A stretch of 64,000 nucleotides of DNA from CAJXYS01 sp913063035 (GTDB taxonomy: Bacteria > Pseudomonadota > Alphaproteobacteria > Rhodobacterales > Rhodobacteraceae), in the NCBI RefSeq assembly GCF_050586465.1, contig NZ_JBOCEG010000004.1, positions 124,001 to 188,000 of the forward strand, read 5' to 3'. The position numbers and the translations under genes are program-made. The notes beneath the pieces are model-generated. The model was not told the DNA's origin, did not search any database, and saw only the letters and a program-made list of their open reading frames with translations. Shown piece after piece: positions 16,386 through 27,088 of the stretch (positions within the stretch are counted from its first letter, which is position 1; each line of letters opens with the position of its first letter).

Positions 16386-17936
16386 ATGCTCACCCGCTCG
16401 ATTTCCGCCGCGGCACTGGCTATTTCGGTTTTGGGCCCGGGTTCCTTTTCCGCCACGGCGCAGGAACCCGTCGCGATCACTCTTGAGGGGTACCGCTTCG
16501 AGGGCGTGACGCTTTACGACGAGGCTGCGCTGCTGTCGTTTGCAACCGGATCGTTGATCGCCAGCGGGGCGAGCGTGACGCCCCGCGGGGTTGCCGACAT
16601 CGTGGAGCAAGTCTACCGCGAGGATGGCTATTTCCTGGCGGAGGTCACGGCGCGGCCGGCACCGGGCGGCGGCGTCCGGCTCTCGGTCTATGAGGGGCGT
16701 ATCGGTGAAATCTCGATAGAAGGCGCGGAACCACGGATGGCGGCGGCCGTGCGCCGCTACATCGCGCCGCTTGCCCGCGAACCCGTTGCGCGGCTCGACA
16801 CGTTCGAACGCGCGCTCATGCTGTCCGACGATCTCTCCGGCGCTGGTGTCGAGGCAGAGATCGACTATCCGGCACCGGACGCGGATGCGCGCCTGCGCCT
16901 CGTGGTGACCGAGACCGCCTCGCAGTCCGGCAGCCTGAGTGTCGATCACTCTCCCCGTCGTATCGGAAAGACGCTCGATCTGCATCTGAGCCAGGAGTTC
17001 TACTCTTCGGCGGTCGCGGGTGACTTCCTCGGGCTCGATGCCTTTGCGAATTCCGATTTCGAGCTCGAAGACGATTTCACGCTTTTCGGATCGTTGCGGT
17101 ATCGCGCCCCTGTCGGCGCCGGCGGGGCCTATGCAGAGGGATACGCGAGCAACCTGACCGCGCGGCGCGGGGCCTCCGGCAGCTTTGCCGAGACCGAGAT
17201 CGACGGCGAAACCTACGCGCTGGCGTTCGGGTATCCCTTCATCCGCAACATTCATGGCTATGGCTACGGCATCCTGGACATACGCCGCTCCTCCAGCGTC
17301 TCGCGCGTGCCGGGCGAGGAAATCGAAAGCGCCGTGGACGTCGTCGGCGCAACCTATGTCCATGGGCATTCCTTTGACCGCGGCGGCTCTCTCGAGGCGG
17401 CGGTGAACCTGTCTTTCGGCCAGCACCGGGCGCTGACGCCCGGCATCGATGACGGTGACGCGGACTTCTGGCATCTGCGGGCGGGTATCGGCTACGAGGC
17501 GCCCCTGGACCGCTGGGTCGAGAATGCAGCCCTTCGCGCCGAGCTTATCGCTCAATACACGACCAGCCGCCTGCCGGGGGTCGAGGAGTTCTATCTCGGC
17601 TCGGCGGACAGCCTCAGGGGCTACAGGTTCGACGAGGCTGACGGCGACAGCGGCCTGGGCGGATCCGTCGAGGTTTCGCAGACGATTTACCCCGCGTCGG
17701 GAGGCATCGATCGGCTTACCCCCTACGGCTTCGTCGATTTCGGGTACATCGAGAACAATGATCCGGGCGCTTTCGAACAGGACAGCACGTCTCTCGCCTC
17801 GGTCGGATTGGGGCTCGAGGCCGTTTTCGGCCGCGTCAACGAGGTCGACATGTATGTTGGCGTGCCCCTTGCCGATGGGCCTGTCACCGCTGCCGGGGAC
17901 CCGGCCGTCTACCTGAGATACACACGTTCATGGTGA
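16386..17936 (+). CDS. TpsB/ShlB-type two-partner secretion outer-membrane transporter
   Basis: From the ATG at 16386 the 516-residue protein has a signal peptide (MLTRSISAAALAISVLGPGS to ATAQ). A POTRA_2 domain follows at about 25-100 (YEGRIGEISIEGAEP ends it), then a ShlB-type region, and a 16-strand barrel from about 170 to the end. The conserved L6-loop motif LRGYRF is present and the chain ends in an aromatic residue (RYTRSW), as outer-membrane barrels do. Such proteins export one large TpsA partner, yet no TPS-domain protein is seen here. The next gene, overlapping it by 7 bp, is a proline-rich repeat protein. Confidence 0.85.
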   Translation: MLTRSISAAALAISVLGPGSFSATAQEPVAITLEGYRFEGVTLYDEAALLSFATGSLIASGASVTPRGVADIVEQVYREDGYFLAEVTARPAPGGGVRLSVYEGRIGEISIEGAEPRMAAAVRRYIAPLAREPVARLDTFERALMLSDDLSGAGVEAEIDYPAPDADARLRLVVTETASQSGSLSVDHSPRRIGKTLDLHLSQEFYSSAVAGDFLGLDAFANSDFELEDDFTLFGSLRYRAPVGAGGAYAEGYASNLTARRGASGSFAETEIDGETYALAFGYPFIRNIHGYGYGILDIRRSSSVSRVPGEEIESAVDVVGATYVHGHSFDRGGSLEAAVNLSFGQHRALTPGIDDGDADFWHLRAGIGYEAPLDRWVENAALRAELIAQYTTSRLPGVEEFYLGSADSLRGYRFDEADGDSGLGGSVEVSQTIYPASGGIDRLTPYGFVDFGYIENNDPGAFEQDSTSLASVGLGLEAVFGRVNEVDMYVGVPLADGPVTAAGDPAVYLRYTRSW

Positions 17937-19264
17937 TCGATATGACAAGAAAACTTGCAGGGTCCCTGCTCTCGGCCGCGTGTCTCGCTGCCTTCTTGCC
18001 GGCCGCACCCCTCGAGGCCGGGAACAACGGTCATTCGCGTGGCAGTCATGGTCATACCCATGGATCCTGCAATGGGCATGGAAACAGCGGCAACTGCCCG
18101 GCCAGCAGCCCTGCAAACCCGCGGCAACGGCCCGTGCCGGCGGCCACCCAGCAAGCGACGCCCAACCCGCCGCAATCCAATCAGAAGATACCTCAGGCCG
18201 CGACCAGGCCGACCTTGCCTCAGGTCGCGTTCGGCGTGCGCGCGACCCCGACCCCCACCCCCACCGCAACCCCGCAGCGGGTGCCCCGGCAGGTGCCTTC
18301 GGCGACGCCAGGGGCGACGCCGACCTCTGCCCCGGCGCGGGCGCAGGGGCCGGCGATCCCGGGCCAGACCCTGCTTCCGGTGACGCCGCAAGCCCCGACG
18401 CCCACCCCGATAGCGACCCCGCCGATGGTCCCCCGGCGGGTGCCTCCGGCCACGCCCGTGGCGACGCCGATCCTGGCCCCGGCGGGGCCGCAGGGGCCGG
18501 CGGTCCCGGGTCAGACCCTGCTTCTGGTGACGCCGCAGGCCCCAACGCCCACCCCGATGGCGACCCCGCCGATGGTCCCCCGGCGGGTGCCTCCGGCCAC
18601 GCCCGTGCCGACGCCGATCCTGGCCCCGGCGGGGCCGCAGGGGCCGGCGATCCCGGGTCAGACCCTGCTTCTGGTGACGCCGCAAGCCCCGACCCCCACT
18701 CCCATCGCGACCCCGCCGATGGTGCCCCGGCAGGTGCCTTCGGCCACGCCCGGGGCGACGCCGCCGATGGTGCCCCAAGTCGCATATCCGGCTGGTGGCG
18801 CGGGCGTGATCGTTCCAGTGCCCGGTCAAATGCCGGCAAATGCAGGAACCGGGGCCAATACCGGCGCGCCCCAGGCGCAAACTCTGACACCGAGCCATGC
18901 GATCGTCGTGCCGCGTCCCAAGCCGCGTTCCGGGAAAACGATCCCGTCCCGGAAGACGCGCCCGGCCCAGCTTACAGCGACGGCCTCCAGCGGCACCCCG
19001 CCCGTCGGGCGACAGCTTGTAACGGCGCGTCCGGGGCGGCAGCCGCTGCACGCCCCGGCCCGTTTCGACGAACGGACGGCACCGGCCGGGTGGGAATGCG
19101 TGGCCAGCGGTTTCGGACGTCGACAGGCGGCCGGCGCCGGTAACGCGGGCCATAACGGATCGCTCGCGCATATCGGAATGGTAGACGCCATGGCCCGCGA
19201 TATCCCGGCGCGTCATCCCCGGGCCGGCCATTGCCTGCTGTCGGTGAAACGCCGCGGGCAATAG
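17930..19264 (+). CDS. Exported proline/threonine-rich tandem-repeat protein
   Basis: The ATG at 17930 overlaps the transporter stop; a second ATG at 17942 starts a clean signal peptide (MTRKLAGSLLSAACLAAFLP). A His/Gly-rich segment (HSRGSHGHTHGSCNGHG) follows. Residues about 108-285 contain three full and one partial copy of a 49-residue unit (TPTPIATPPMVPRRVPPATP through GQTLLLVTPQAP). The C-terminus contains WECVASGFGRR and GHCLLSVKRRGQ. The tandem with a TpsB-type pore suggests it may be the exported cargo or a stalk/adhesin-like surface protein, but it lacks a TPS domain. No known family recognised. Confidence 0.6.
   Translation: MVIDMTRKLAGSLLSAACLAAFLPAAPLEAGNNGHSRGSHGHTHGSCNGHGNSGNCPASSPANPRQRPVPAATQQATPNPPQSNQKIPQAATRPTLPQVAFGVRATPTPTPTATPQRVPRQVPSATPGATPTSAPARAQGPAIPGQTLLPVTPQAPTPTPIATPPMVPRRVPPATPVATPILAPAGPQGPAVPGQTLLLVTPQAPTPTPMATPPMVPRRVPPATPVPTPILAPAGPQGPAIPGQTLLLVTPQAPTPTPIATPPMVPRQVPSATPGATPPMVPQVAYPAGGAGVIVPVPGQMPANAGTGANTGAPQAQTLTPSHAIVVPRPKPRSGKTIPSRKTRPAQLTATASSGTPPVGRQLVTARPGRQPLHAPARFDERTAPAGWECVASGFGRRQAAGAGNAGHNGSLAHIGMVDAMARDIPARHPRAGHCLLSVKRRGQ
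18251..18785 (+). repeat. 147-bp tandem repeat inside the Pro/Thr-rich gene
   Basis: Copies start at 18251, 18398 and 18545, with a fourth, partial copy from 18692. Each unit is 147 bp, exactly 49 codons, so copy-number change keeps the frame. Copies 2 and 3 are nearly identical at the DNA level; copy 1 has drifted most. This pattern fits recent duplication. Confidence 0.85.
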
Positions 19265-19452
19265 CGCCGATCGCGGGGTGGAAATAATGCGCGCCGAGTC
19301 AAAAACGTTGCCAAGGCCCGTTTCGGACGGCACCATCCGGGACAGGAATGTGCGGTGAAAAGCTGACTGGCCGCACGCGTTGAAAGAGCGCGGAACGGAC
19401 GGTGGTCTTTTTCCAAGCTTTTCTATTCGGGCCCGGAATATGGAGACATTCC

Positions 19453-19968
19453 ATGCGCAAGTTGTCCCGTCACTCAGCTGTGTTGCTGCTGGCCGTCACA
19501 TTGCAGTTGTTGGTGATATCCCCGGCATCCGCGATGGAAGATACGTTTTCCTTTCTGACGACCGAAGAAGTGGCGACCCGGAATGCGCATATCTCGGAAT
19601 CCGGGGAATTGGATTTCACGACGTTGATGCAAGAAGACTCGATTTCGCTCAAAAGGAATGACGGCCCGACGATCGCGGTGAATTCCCCGGTCGGGTTCGA
19701 GTTGAAGTCGCCGATCGATTTTGACGTCGCCCTGCAGCCGCGCGGAGAGGCGGGCGTGGACATGGGCTCGCTCAAGATTGAATACAAACTCGGCCCGATC
19801 TGGACCAACGTCACGCGCCGGCTGACCCGCGAAGCCAGGATCATCGGCAACCGGCTCATCGCGAAGAATGCAGACCTGCCAGCCGGCAATCACGCTCTTC
19901 GGGTGACCGTTGCGGACGCGGCGCAGGGCACGACCACCGCCATCGTGACCTTCACGGTCGTCGAATGA
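19453..19968 (+). CDS. Small exported protein, unknown (possible Ig-like fold)
   Basis: I chose the ATG at 19453 because GGAG lies upstream and a signal peptide follows (MRKLSRHSAVLLLAVTLQLL to ASAME). The mature 145-residue part ends with alternating strands (LPAGNHALRVTVADAAQGTT, then IVTFTVV) that resemble the last strands of a cadherin/Ig-like extracellular domain. Much of the middle is charged (DVALQPRGEAGVDMGSLKIE). It lies 188 bp after the repeat protein. No family name is supported. Confidence 0.65.
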   Translation: MRKLSRHSAVLLLAVTLQLLVISPASAMEDTFSFLTTEEVATRNAHISESGELDFTTLMQEDSISLKRNDGPTIAVNSPVGFELKSPIDFDVALQPRGEAGVDMGSLKIEYKLGPIWTNVTRRLTREARIIGNRLIAKNADLPAGNHALRVTVADAAQGTTTAIVTFTVVE

Positions 19969-20012
19969 TCCGGACGCATTGCGACGATGGCACGGCTACG
20001 GTCTGACCGCCC

Positions 20013-21950
20013 ATGAACGCGTCCGAAGTCGCCGCGGTGGTGGCCGCTCTTCTCTCCGGCGAGCCGGACCCCGATGCCTTTTTCCACATCAAGGCCGGCG
20101 GGGCGGACATTCGCTACGAGGTCGTGGTCGACCCTTGTCCGCGCCCGCTTCCCGCCTTCGAGGTCGAGGGCAAAACGGTGATCTGCGGGCGGACCAAGGT
20201 GCCGCGCGACCACGAGCTGCCACAGGGCAAGACGCTGGACCTGGCCTTCGCGGTGCTGCGCGCGCGGACCCTCTCGCCCGCGCCCGATCCTCTGGTCTAC
20301 CTGCATGGCGGCCCCGGGGCAGGCGCGCTGGACGACCTGGCGGGTGAAATCCTGCCGCTCTTTTCCGGCTTCCGCGAGCATCGGGACGTGGTGCTCTTCG
20401 ATCAGAGGGCGGCCGGGCGATCCGCCGAGGTGGTGACCTGCTCGCGCAACGCGGCGGAGCGGATGGCGGATTTCGTCGACCCGACCATTACCGGCCGCGG
20501 GATAGGGCTGGAGTTCCTGGCCGACTGCCTGGCAGAGATCCGGGAGAACGGCGTCGATCTCACGCTCTTCAATACAACCCAGAGTGCCCGGGACGTGCGC
20601 GCGATCGTCTCCACCCTCGGATACAGCGACTACAATATCTACGGCATCTCCTACGGCACGCAACTTGCGCTCGAGATCATGCGCACCGCGCCGGTCGGCT
20701 TGCGGAGCGTCGTTCTCGACAGCGTGTTGCCACCGCATGTTCCGGGCTACCAGCGCAATGTCGAACCACTGGCCGAAGCGACGCAGGCGGTGCTCGATCT
20801 CTGTGCGGGCGACGGCGCGTGCCGCGCGGCCTACCCGGATCTCGAGGCGCTTCTGCACCGCGTGGCCGGCAAGCTCGCGGCGGACCCCATTCCATCGGCG
20901 CGGGGGCGCCCGCCGATCACGATCGATACGCTCCTCGATCTTTTCGAGGGGCGGAACGACCGCAGCTACTGGCCAGAGGCGACGGCCCATATTCCGATCA
21001 TCCTGACCGAATGGGACCTGGGCATCACCGACACCTGGGACATGTTGAGCGCGGGCGGAACCGTGCCACGGACATTTTCTGACGGGGCGCTTGGCGCCCA
21101 TCGCGATCAGATCACGCCCGAGCAGGCGGCGCTGGCACGTGCCGCGCTCGGCATGGCGGAGATCGGCGAACGGGATCGTGCCGCCCTCGCCGATGTCCTG
21201 CAGGATCTGGAGATGTCGCTTGATCGCGTGGCCGCCGGGCGATCCGACCTTGTGCATCTGCTTGACCGGCAGATCACCGGGAACCTCGCCCTGAGATCAC
21301 AGCCCGAGGCGGCAATGCGCCTGCTGTCCGCCTATGCCGGCCTCGCCACGGCCGACCCGTCGAAAGGGACGCTCCGCAGGTTCGCGGAAACACATCTCAC
21401 GGCGCGCAGCCGGATCCGGGCGCTGGAGATCGTCGACCTGATGACGCCACGGGAGGTGCGGGGCTTCTACGGCGACCTCCGGTCGAAGGTGGACGGGCTG
21501 GTGCACCCGGTGCTTCGGACGCTCGATCATGCCCTCGTCGCCTGCCAGGAACACGTGCCCTTCAACAGCCGCGAAGGCATGGCCGCATTCAATGCCGGCC
21601 TGCGCTTCGATTTCCTGCGGCGCTCTTCGCTCGCATCCGATCGCCTGTTCGATCTGTGCGACCTGGTGCCGCCCGCGCCGCGCGCCGGCTACCATGCGCC
21701 GGTCCGCAGCGATATTCCGACCCTCGTGCTTGTCGGCCTGAACGACACCCAAACCGCGCCGTCCTGGGGCGTCGACGCTGCAGGATACCTCTCGGGCGCA
21801 AGGTTGATCCGGTTCCCGGATGTCGGTCACGGCGTGATCGGCTTTTCCGATTGCGCCCGGGATATCGGGGTCGCCTTCGTCTCGGCGCCCGAAAGCGAGA
21901 TCGCCACGGGCTGCGTCAGTCGCCACATGCCACAATTCGTTTTGCCCTGA
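20013..21950 (+). CDS. Large alpha/beta hydrolase of the S33/TAP type, no signal peptide
   Basis: The 645-residue product contains HGGPGAGAL (98-106, oxyanion region), the nucleophile elbow GISYG with Ser213, a candidate acid Asp in LVGLNDTQTAP and a late catalytic His in PDVGHGVIGF. A TAP C-terminal segment (residues about 550-645) with paired cysteines closes it. The fold resembles tripeptidyl/prolyl aminopeptidases, which cleave short peptides from N-termini. An in-frame stop lies just upstream, so the start cannot move far, and the start has no clear ribosome site or signal peptide. A related enzyme begins at 198. The 300-odd-residue cap is longer than usual. Confidence 0.75.
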   Translation: MNASEVAAVVAALLSGEPDPDAFFHIKAGGADIRYEVVVDPCPRPLPAFEVEGKTVICGRTKVPRDHELPQGKTLDLAFAVLRARTLSPAPDPLVYLHGGPGAGALDDLAGEILPLFSGFREHRDVVLFDQRAAGRSAEVVTCSRNAAERMADFVDPTITGRGIGLEFLADCLAEIRENGVDLTLFNTTQSARDVRAIVSTLGYSDYNIYGISYGTQLALEIMRTAPVGLRSVVLDSVLPPHVPGYQRNVEPLAEATQAVLDLCAGDGACRAAYPDLEALLHRVAGKLAADPIPSARGRPPITIDTLLDLFEGRNDRSYWPEATAHIPIILTEWDLGITDTWDMLSAGGTVPRTFSDGALGAHRDQITPEQAALARAALGMAEIGERDRAALADVLQDLEMSLDRVAAGRSDLVHLLDRQITGNLALRSQPEAAMRLLSAYAGLATADPSKGTLRRFAETHLTARSRIRALEIVDLMTPREVRGFYGDLRSKVDGLVHPVLRTLDHALVACQEHVPFNSREGMAAFNAGLRFDFLRRSSLASDRLFDLCDLVPPAPRAGYHAPVRSDIPTLVLVGLNDTQTAPSWGVDAAGYLSGARLIRFPDVGHGVIGFSDCARDIGVAFVSAPESEIATGCVSRHMPQFVLP

Positions 21951-21988
21951 CCGATCGCAGCGCGATGCCCGATACCGCGTCAGGGGGC

Positions 21989-22053
21989 GCGGCGTGCCGC
22001 GATAGGCACGCCGCCTCTGGGACTTATCGCGGCCCCGGGGCAGGCCCGGGGCC
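21989..22053. terminator. Two strong hairpins between convergent hydrolase and katG
   Basis: GCGGCGTGCC-GCGATA-GGCACGCCGC (21989-22014) is a perfect 10-bp stem, and GGCCCCGGG...CCCGGGGCC (22031-22053) a perfect 9-bp stem. They lie between two genes that end toward each other, so they likely end transcription from both sides. No T tract follows either. Confidence 0.55.
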
Positions 22054-22064
22054 GATGCCCGTGA

Positions 22065-24239
<2,175 letters not shown>

Positions 24240-24392
24240 AATTCTCTCCGATCCTGGTTAGGTATGAAATGCGTTCCCGGCGGGCGCCGGCTGCAGGGGA
24301 CCTGCCGCCGAACCCGCTTCCGGGGTGAGTCCTACCAAAAACCCTTCATTAGAATAAGTTGAAATTTCTGATTTCAGATATAAGACACGCTT
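24240..24392. promoter_or_regulatory. katG-oxyR divergent promoter region
   Basis: The 153-bp gap is GC-rich near katG but turns AT-rich from about 24336 to 24392, where promoters of both genes should lie. It contains the inverted repeat TCTGA-TT-TCAGA (24367-24378), 14 bp before the oxyR ATG. LysR-type regulators bind such dyads, so it is a candidate OxyR operator; it does not closely match the E. coli consensus. Confidence 0.5.
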
Positions 24393-25328
24393 ATGATGAA
24401 CCTGACCCTCAAGCAGCTTCGCTATGTCGATGCCCTGGCGCGACACGGCCATTTCGGGCGCGCGGCCGATGCCTGCGCGATCTCGCAGCCGGCGCTGTCC
24501 ATGCAGATCCGGGAACTCGAGGCGTCGCTCGGAACGGCGCTGTTCGAGCGGAGCACCCGGCAGGTGCGGCTGACCGGTTTCGGCGAGGCCTTCGCGGCCC
24601 GGGTCCGCGGGATCCTGCGGTCGGTGGACGAACTCGGGGACCTGGCGCGGGCGGCGCAGGATCACCTGGCCGGACGGCTGCGGATCGGGGTGATCCCGAC
24701 CATCGCGCCCTACCTGCTTCCCGCGGTCATCCGCAGCCTCACGCGGATGAATGCCGGGCTCGACGTTCACGTGCGCGAGACGCTGACCCCGACGCTGATC
24801 CGCGAGTTGACGGAGGGGCGGCTCGACGCGGCGATCGTCGCGCTGCCGGTGTCGGAGCCGTCGCTGGAAGAGGCCGCCCTGTTCACCGAATCCTTCGTGC
24901 TGGTCAGGCCCGAGGCCGAGGCGGGCACCCCCGTGCCCTGCCGCGAGACCCTGCGCGAGATGCGGCTTCTGCTGCTCGAAGAGGGGCACTGTTTCCGCGA
25001 CCAGGCGCTGTCGTTCTGCAATATCCAGTCGTCCCTGCCCCGCGAGGGGCTCGAGGGCAGCTCGCTCTCGACGCTGGTGCAGATGGTCGGTGCGGGAATC
25101 GGCGTGACGCTGATCCCGGACATGGCGGTGCCGGTCGAAACGCGTTCCGCGCCTGTTTCCGTTGCCCGCTTCGCGGACCCGCAGCCGACGCGCACCGTCG
25201 GCATGATCTGGCGAAAGTCCAGCCCGCTCGCGGGGCAGCTCGCACAGATCTCGGAGGTCGTCCGCGACGCGGCCGAAGGGCTGCGCGCGGGCCAGGCCGG
25301 CCGGCCCGGCCTGGCCGCGGGCGCATGA
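24393..25328 (+). CDS. oxyR: LysR-family hydrogen-peroxide sensor OxyR
   Basis: The 311-residue protein has a LysR helix-turn-helix (FGRAADACAISQPALSMQIR) and a substrate-binding domain containing GHCFRDQALSFC, with Cys200 and Cys209 (199 and 208 if the second Met is the start). This Cys-x8-Cys pair is the redox switch of OxyR, forming a disulfide with peroxide. The ATG-ATG start leaves one residue ambiguous. Divergence from katG supports direct control of it. The C-terminus is an Ala/Gly/Arg-rich tail slightly longer than in E. coli. Confidence 0.93.
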   Translation: MMNLTLKQLRYVDALARHGHFGRAADACAISQPALSMQIRELEASLGTALFERSTRQVRLTGFGEAFAARVRGILRSVDELGDLARAAQDHLAGRLRIGVIPTIAPYLLPAVIRSLTRMNAGLDVHVRETLTPTLIRELTEGRLDAAIVALPVSEPSLEEAALFTESFVLVRPEAEAGTPVPCRETLREMRLLLLEEGHCFRDQALSFCNIQSSLPREGLEGSSLSTLVQMVGAGIGVTLIPDMAVPVETRSAPVSVARFADPQPTRTVGMIWRKSSPLAGQLAQISEVVRDAAEGLRAGQAGRPGLAAGA

Positions 25329-25344
25329 TGCGTTGGCGGAACGC

Positions 25345-25366
25345 CTGCCCGGACGCGCCCGGGCAG
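25345..25366. terminator. Hairpin between convergent oxyR and cytochrome c genes
   Basis: CTGCCCGG-ACGCGC-CCGGGCAG, an 8-bp perfect stem 16 bp after oxyR and 11 bp after the end of the leftward cytochrome gene. It probably ends both transcripts, although no T tract follows. Confidence 0.45.
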
Positions 25367-25377
25367 GGTGTAGGCGG

Positions 25378-25776
25378 TTACTGCTGCAGCGACTCGAGGT
25401 AATAGGCGAGCGACAGGATCCGCCCGCGGGTATAGAGCACGGCGCCGAAGGGGCCGGGGTTCTCGACCTCCTCGTCGAAGAGCGCGCCATAGACCGGCAT
25501 CGGCCCGCCATGGCCGCGCAGGCCGGTGCGCCCGTCGATCACGTGGATCACGTCCAGCATCGGGAATTCGCCGTCGTTATTCGCCGACAGCTGGGTCAGA
25601 TCGGGCACCTTGTCGGAGATGATCTGGGTCAGCGGCCCTTCGCCAGCCCCGTCGGCGCCGTGACAGGTCGCGCAAAACTGCATGTAGGACCGCTCACCGA
25701 CATCGGCGTCCTGGGCGCTGGCCGCGCCGGCCGAAAGGGCGATTCCGAGAGCAATGGTCAGAAACTTCCGCGACAT
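25378..25776 (-). CDS. Exported c-type cytochrome
   Basis: The 132-residue product has a signal peptide (MSRKFLTIALGIALSAGAAS), a single haem-binding motif C35-A-T-C38-H39 and a probable axial Met93 in GHGGPMPVYG. The size fits a soluble class I cytochrome. In this family the haem is attached in the periplasm and the protein carries electrons to or from respiratory enzymes. The partner is not shown. An FNR/DNR-like site lies about 70-83 bp upstream, consistent with control by oxygen or nitrogen oxides. It ends opposite oxyR. Confidence 0.85.
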   Translation of the reverse strand: MSRKFLTIALGIALSAGAASAQDADVGERSYMQFCATCHGADGAGEGPLTQIISDKVPDLTQLSANNDGEFPMLDVIHVIDGRTGLRGHGGPMPVYGALFDEEVENPGPFGAVLYTRGRILSLAYYLESLQQ

Positions 25777-26536
25777 GTAACTACCTCCGTTCGATTATTG
25801 GCTTTGATACGTGATTGCACTCTACGCCAGTCACCCGTGGGCGGCATGACATATATCAATGCTTAAACCTGATTAAGCTAACGCGAATCGGCTAGCCGAT
25901 AAAAATCCTTTCCGGGCTATCCATGTGATACCCGCGCTCCGCCGGTTGCAGGCGCGCGGTGCGCGGCGGCCGGGGTCCTGCGCTTTCGCCCACAGTGTTA
26001 TCCACATGGCGTCGCGCAGGACCGACCCGTCGGCGACGGCGGCCAGGGGGCCGGAACGGACGGTAAACGCACGGGAAACCGGTCTTTCGGGGGAGCTTCG
26101 GGCGCTTTGCCACCCTCGCCAAACGCCGCTCTGGCTTGGCCGGGGCGGCGCTGCCGGCTGCGGCGCCGCCGGGATGTGAAAAGAGATGCCGCCGGGCCGG
26201 CTGCCGGGCGGAGAGACGGCTGGTGGCGCGTGACTCGGCCCTCGGTGGGGATGCGCCGGGGATTGTCAACAGGCCAGAACACCGCGCGGCAAACGCGCGA
26301 ACTGACAGGGTGACCACGCCTTTCGGAGGGCTTGACCGGGGGGCGGTGCCCCGAACGAAGGGGCGAACCGCTGCATTCTGCCGCCCCGGCGGATTCATCG
26401 TTGCGCATCGCGGCTGGATGCCGAGAATTCCCCCAAGGCAGAGCCTTGGTTTGCCCGGACGGCGTGGGTTTGCCTGCCGGCCAGGTTCCGCCTGTCGTAG
26501 GACCAAAAGCGCAACGCGCCGTGAGGAGAGGAAAGA
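25777..26536. other. 760-bp intergenic region between the two cytochrome genes
   Basis: Positions 25777-25920 are AT-rich and hold the promoter region of the leftward cytochrome (FNR-like site listed separately). The rest is GC-rich. It includes an isolated DnaA-box match TTATCCACA at 25998-26006 and, just before the rightward cytochrome, the strong ribosome site AGGAGAGGAAAGA. Reading frames crossing it look like shadows, so I see no further gene. Confidence 0.45.
25846..25859 (-). promoter_or_regulatory. FNR/DNR-like binding site upstream of the cytochrome c gene
   Basis: Read leftward the site is TTGAT-ATAT-GTCAT, close to the FNR-type TTGAT-N4-ATCAA and to DNR/NNR variants with GTCAA; the distal half departs in its last base. 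It sits 70-83 bp before the start codon, a normal distance for activation. Binding by FnrL or an NNR-type regulator is inference. Confidence 0.4.
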
Positions 26537-26944
26537 ATGAAACCGTTTTTCGCACTTGCCGCAGCAATGATCGTCAGCGGCCCGGCCCTGGCCGAGGGGG
26601 ACCCCGCCGCCGGTGAAAAGGAATTCCGCAAATGCCGTGCCTGCCACGAGATCGTGGATAACGACGGCAACGCCATCGTTCGCGGCGGCAAGGTCGGCCC
26701 GAACCTCTATGGCATTCCCGGGGCCCAGGCGGGCGCGGTCGAGGGCTTCAACTACGGCGACAGCATCGTCGAGGCCGGCGCGCAGGGGCTCACCTGGGAC
26801 GTCGAGAGTTTCTCGGCCTATATCCAGGACCCGCGCGGATTCCTGGCCGAATATCTCGGCGGATCCGCGCAGGCCAAGATGGCCGCGCAGCGGGTGCAGA
26901 ACCCCGAAGACCTCTTCGCCTACCTGGAGAGCGTCAGCAACTGA
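26537..26944 (+). CDS. cycA: Cytochrome c2/c550 homologue
   Basis: The 135-residue product has a signal peptide cleaved near ALAEG. The mature protein starts GDPAAGEKEFRKCRACH, closely like Rhodobacter cytochrome c2, with haem motif C33-RA-C36-H37, the conserved GPNLYGI, and Met115 (AQAKMAAQ) as the likely axial ligand. Cytochrome c2 shuttles electrons between the bc1 complex and terminal oxidases or photosynthetic centres. AGGAGAGGAAAGA marks the start. A rho-independent terminator follows. Confidence 0.85.
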   Translation: MKPFFALAAAMIVSGPALAEGDPAAGEKEFRKCRACHEIVDNDGNAIVRGGKVGPNLYGIPGAQAGAVEGFNYGDSIVEAGAQGLTWDVESFSAYIQDPRGFLAEYLGGSAQAKMAAQRVQNPEDLFAYLESVSN

Positions 26945-26975
26945 CACGGCTGCGCCCGGCGCAGTGCACATCCCT

Positions 26976-27001
26976 GGGGCGGCCTCGGCCGCCCCGTTTT
27001 C
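26976..27001 (+). terminator. Rho-independent terminator after the cytochrome c2 gene
   Basis: GGGGCGG-CCTCGG-CCGCCCC followed by GTTTTC; strong GC stem with a short T run, 32 bp after the stop. Confidence 0.75.
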
Positions 27002-27088
27002 GGTCCCGAGGCGGTTTGCGGGCAAAACGCGGGGCAATCGGCGCGGCGTGCCTTGTTCTGAACGCGGCCAGCCTCTACATCCACGCCC

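Noticed and set aside
18251..18785. Tandem repeat considered as a CRISPR array
   Set aside because: Units abut without spacers, keep the codon frame and encode protein.
17909..19336. A 475-residue leftward Arg/Gly-rich frame opposite the repeat protein
   Set aside because: The proline repeat read backwards gives regular Arg/Gly patterns; no start signal and no domain.
25998..26006. A single DnaA-box match in the cytochrome gap, as a possible origin
   Set aside because: One isolated box in GC-rich DNA is expected by chance; no AT-rich unwinding element or cluster.
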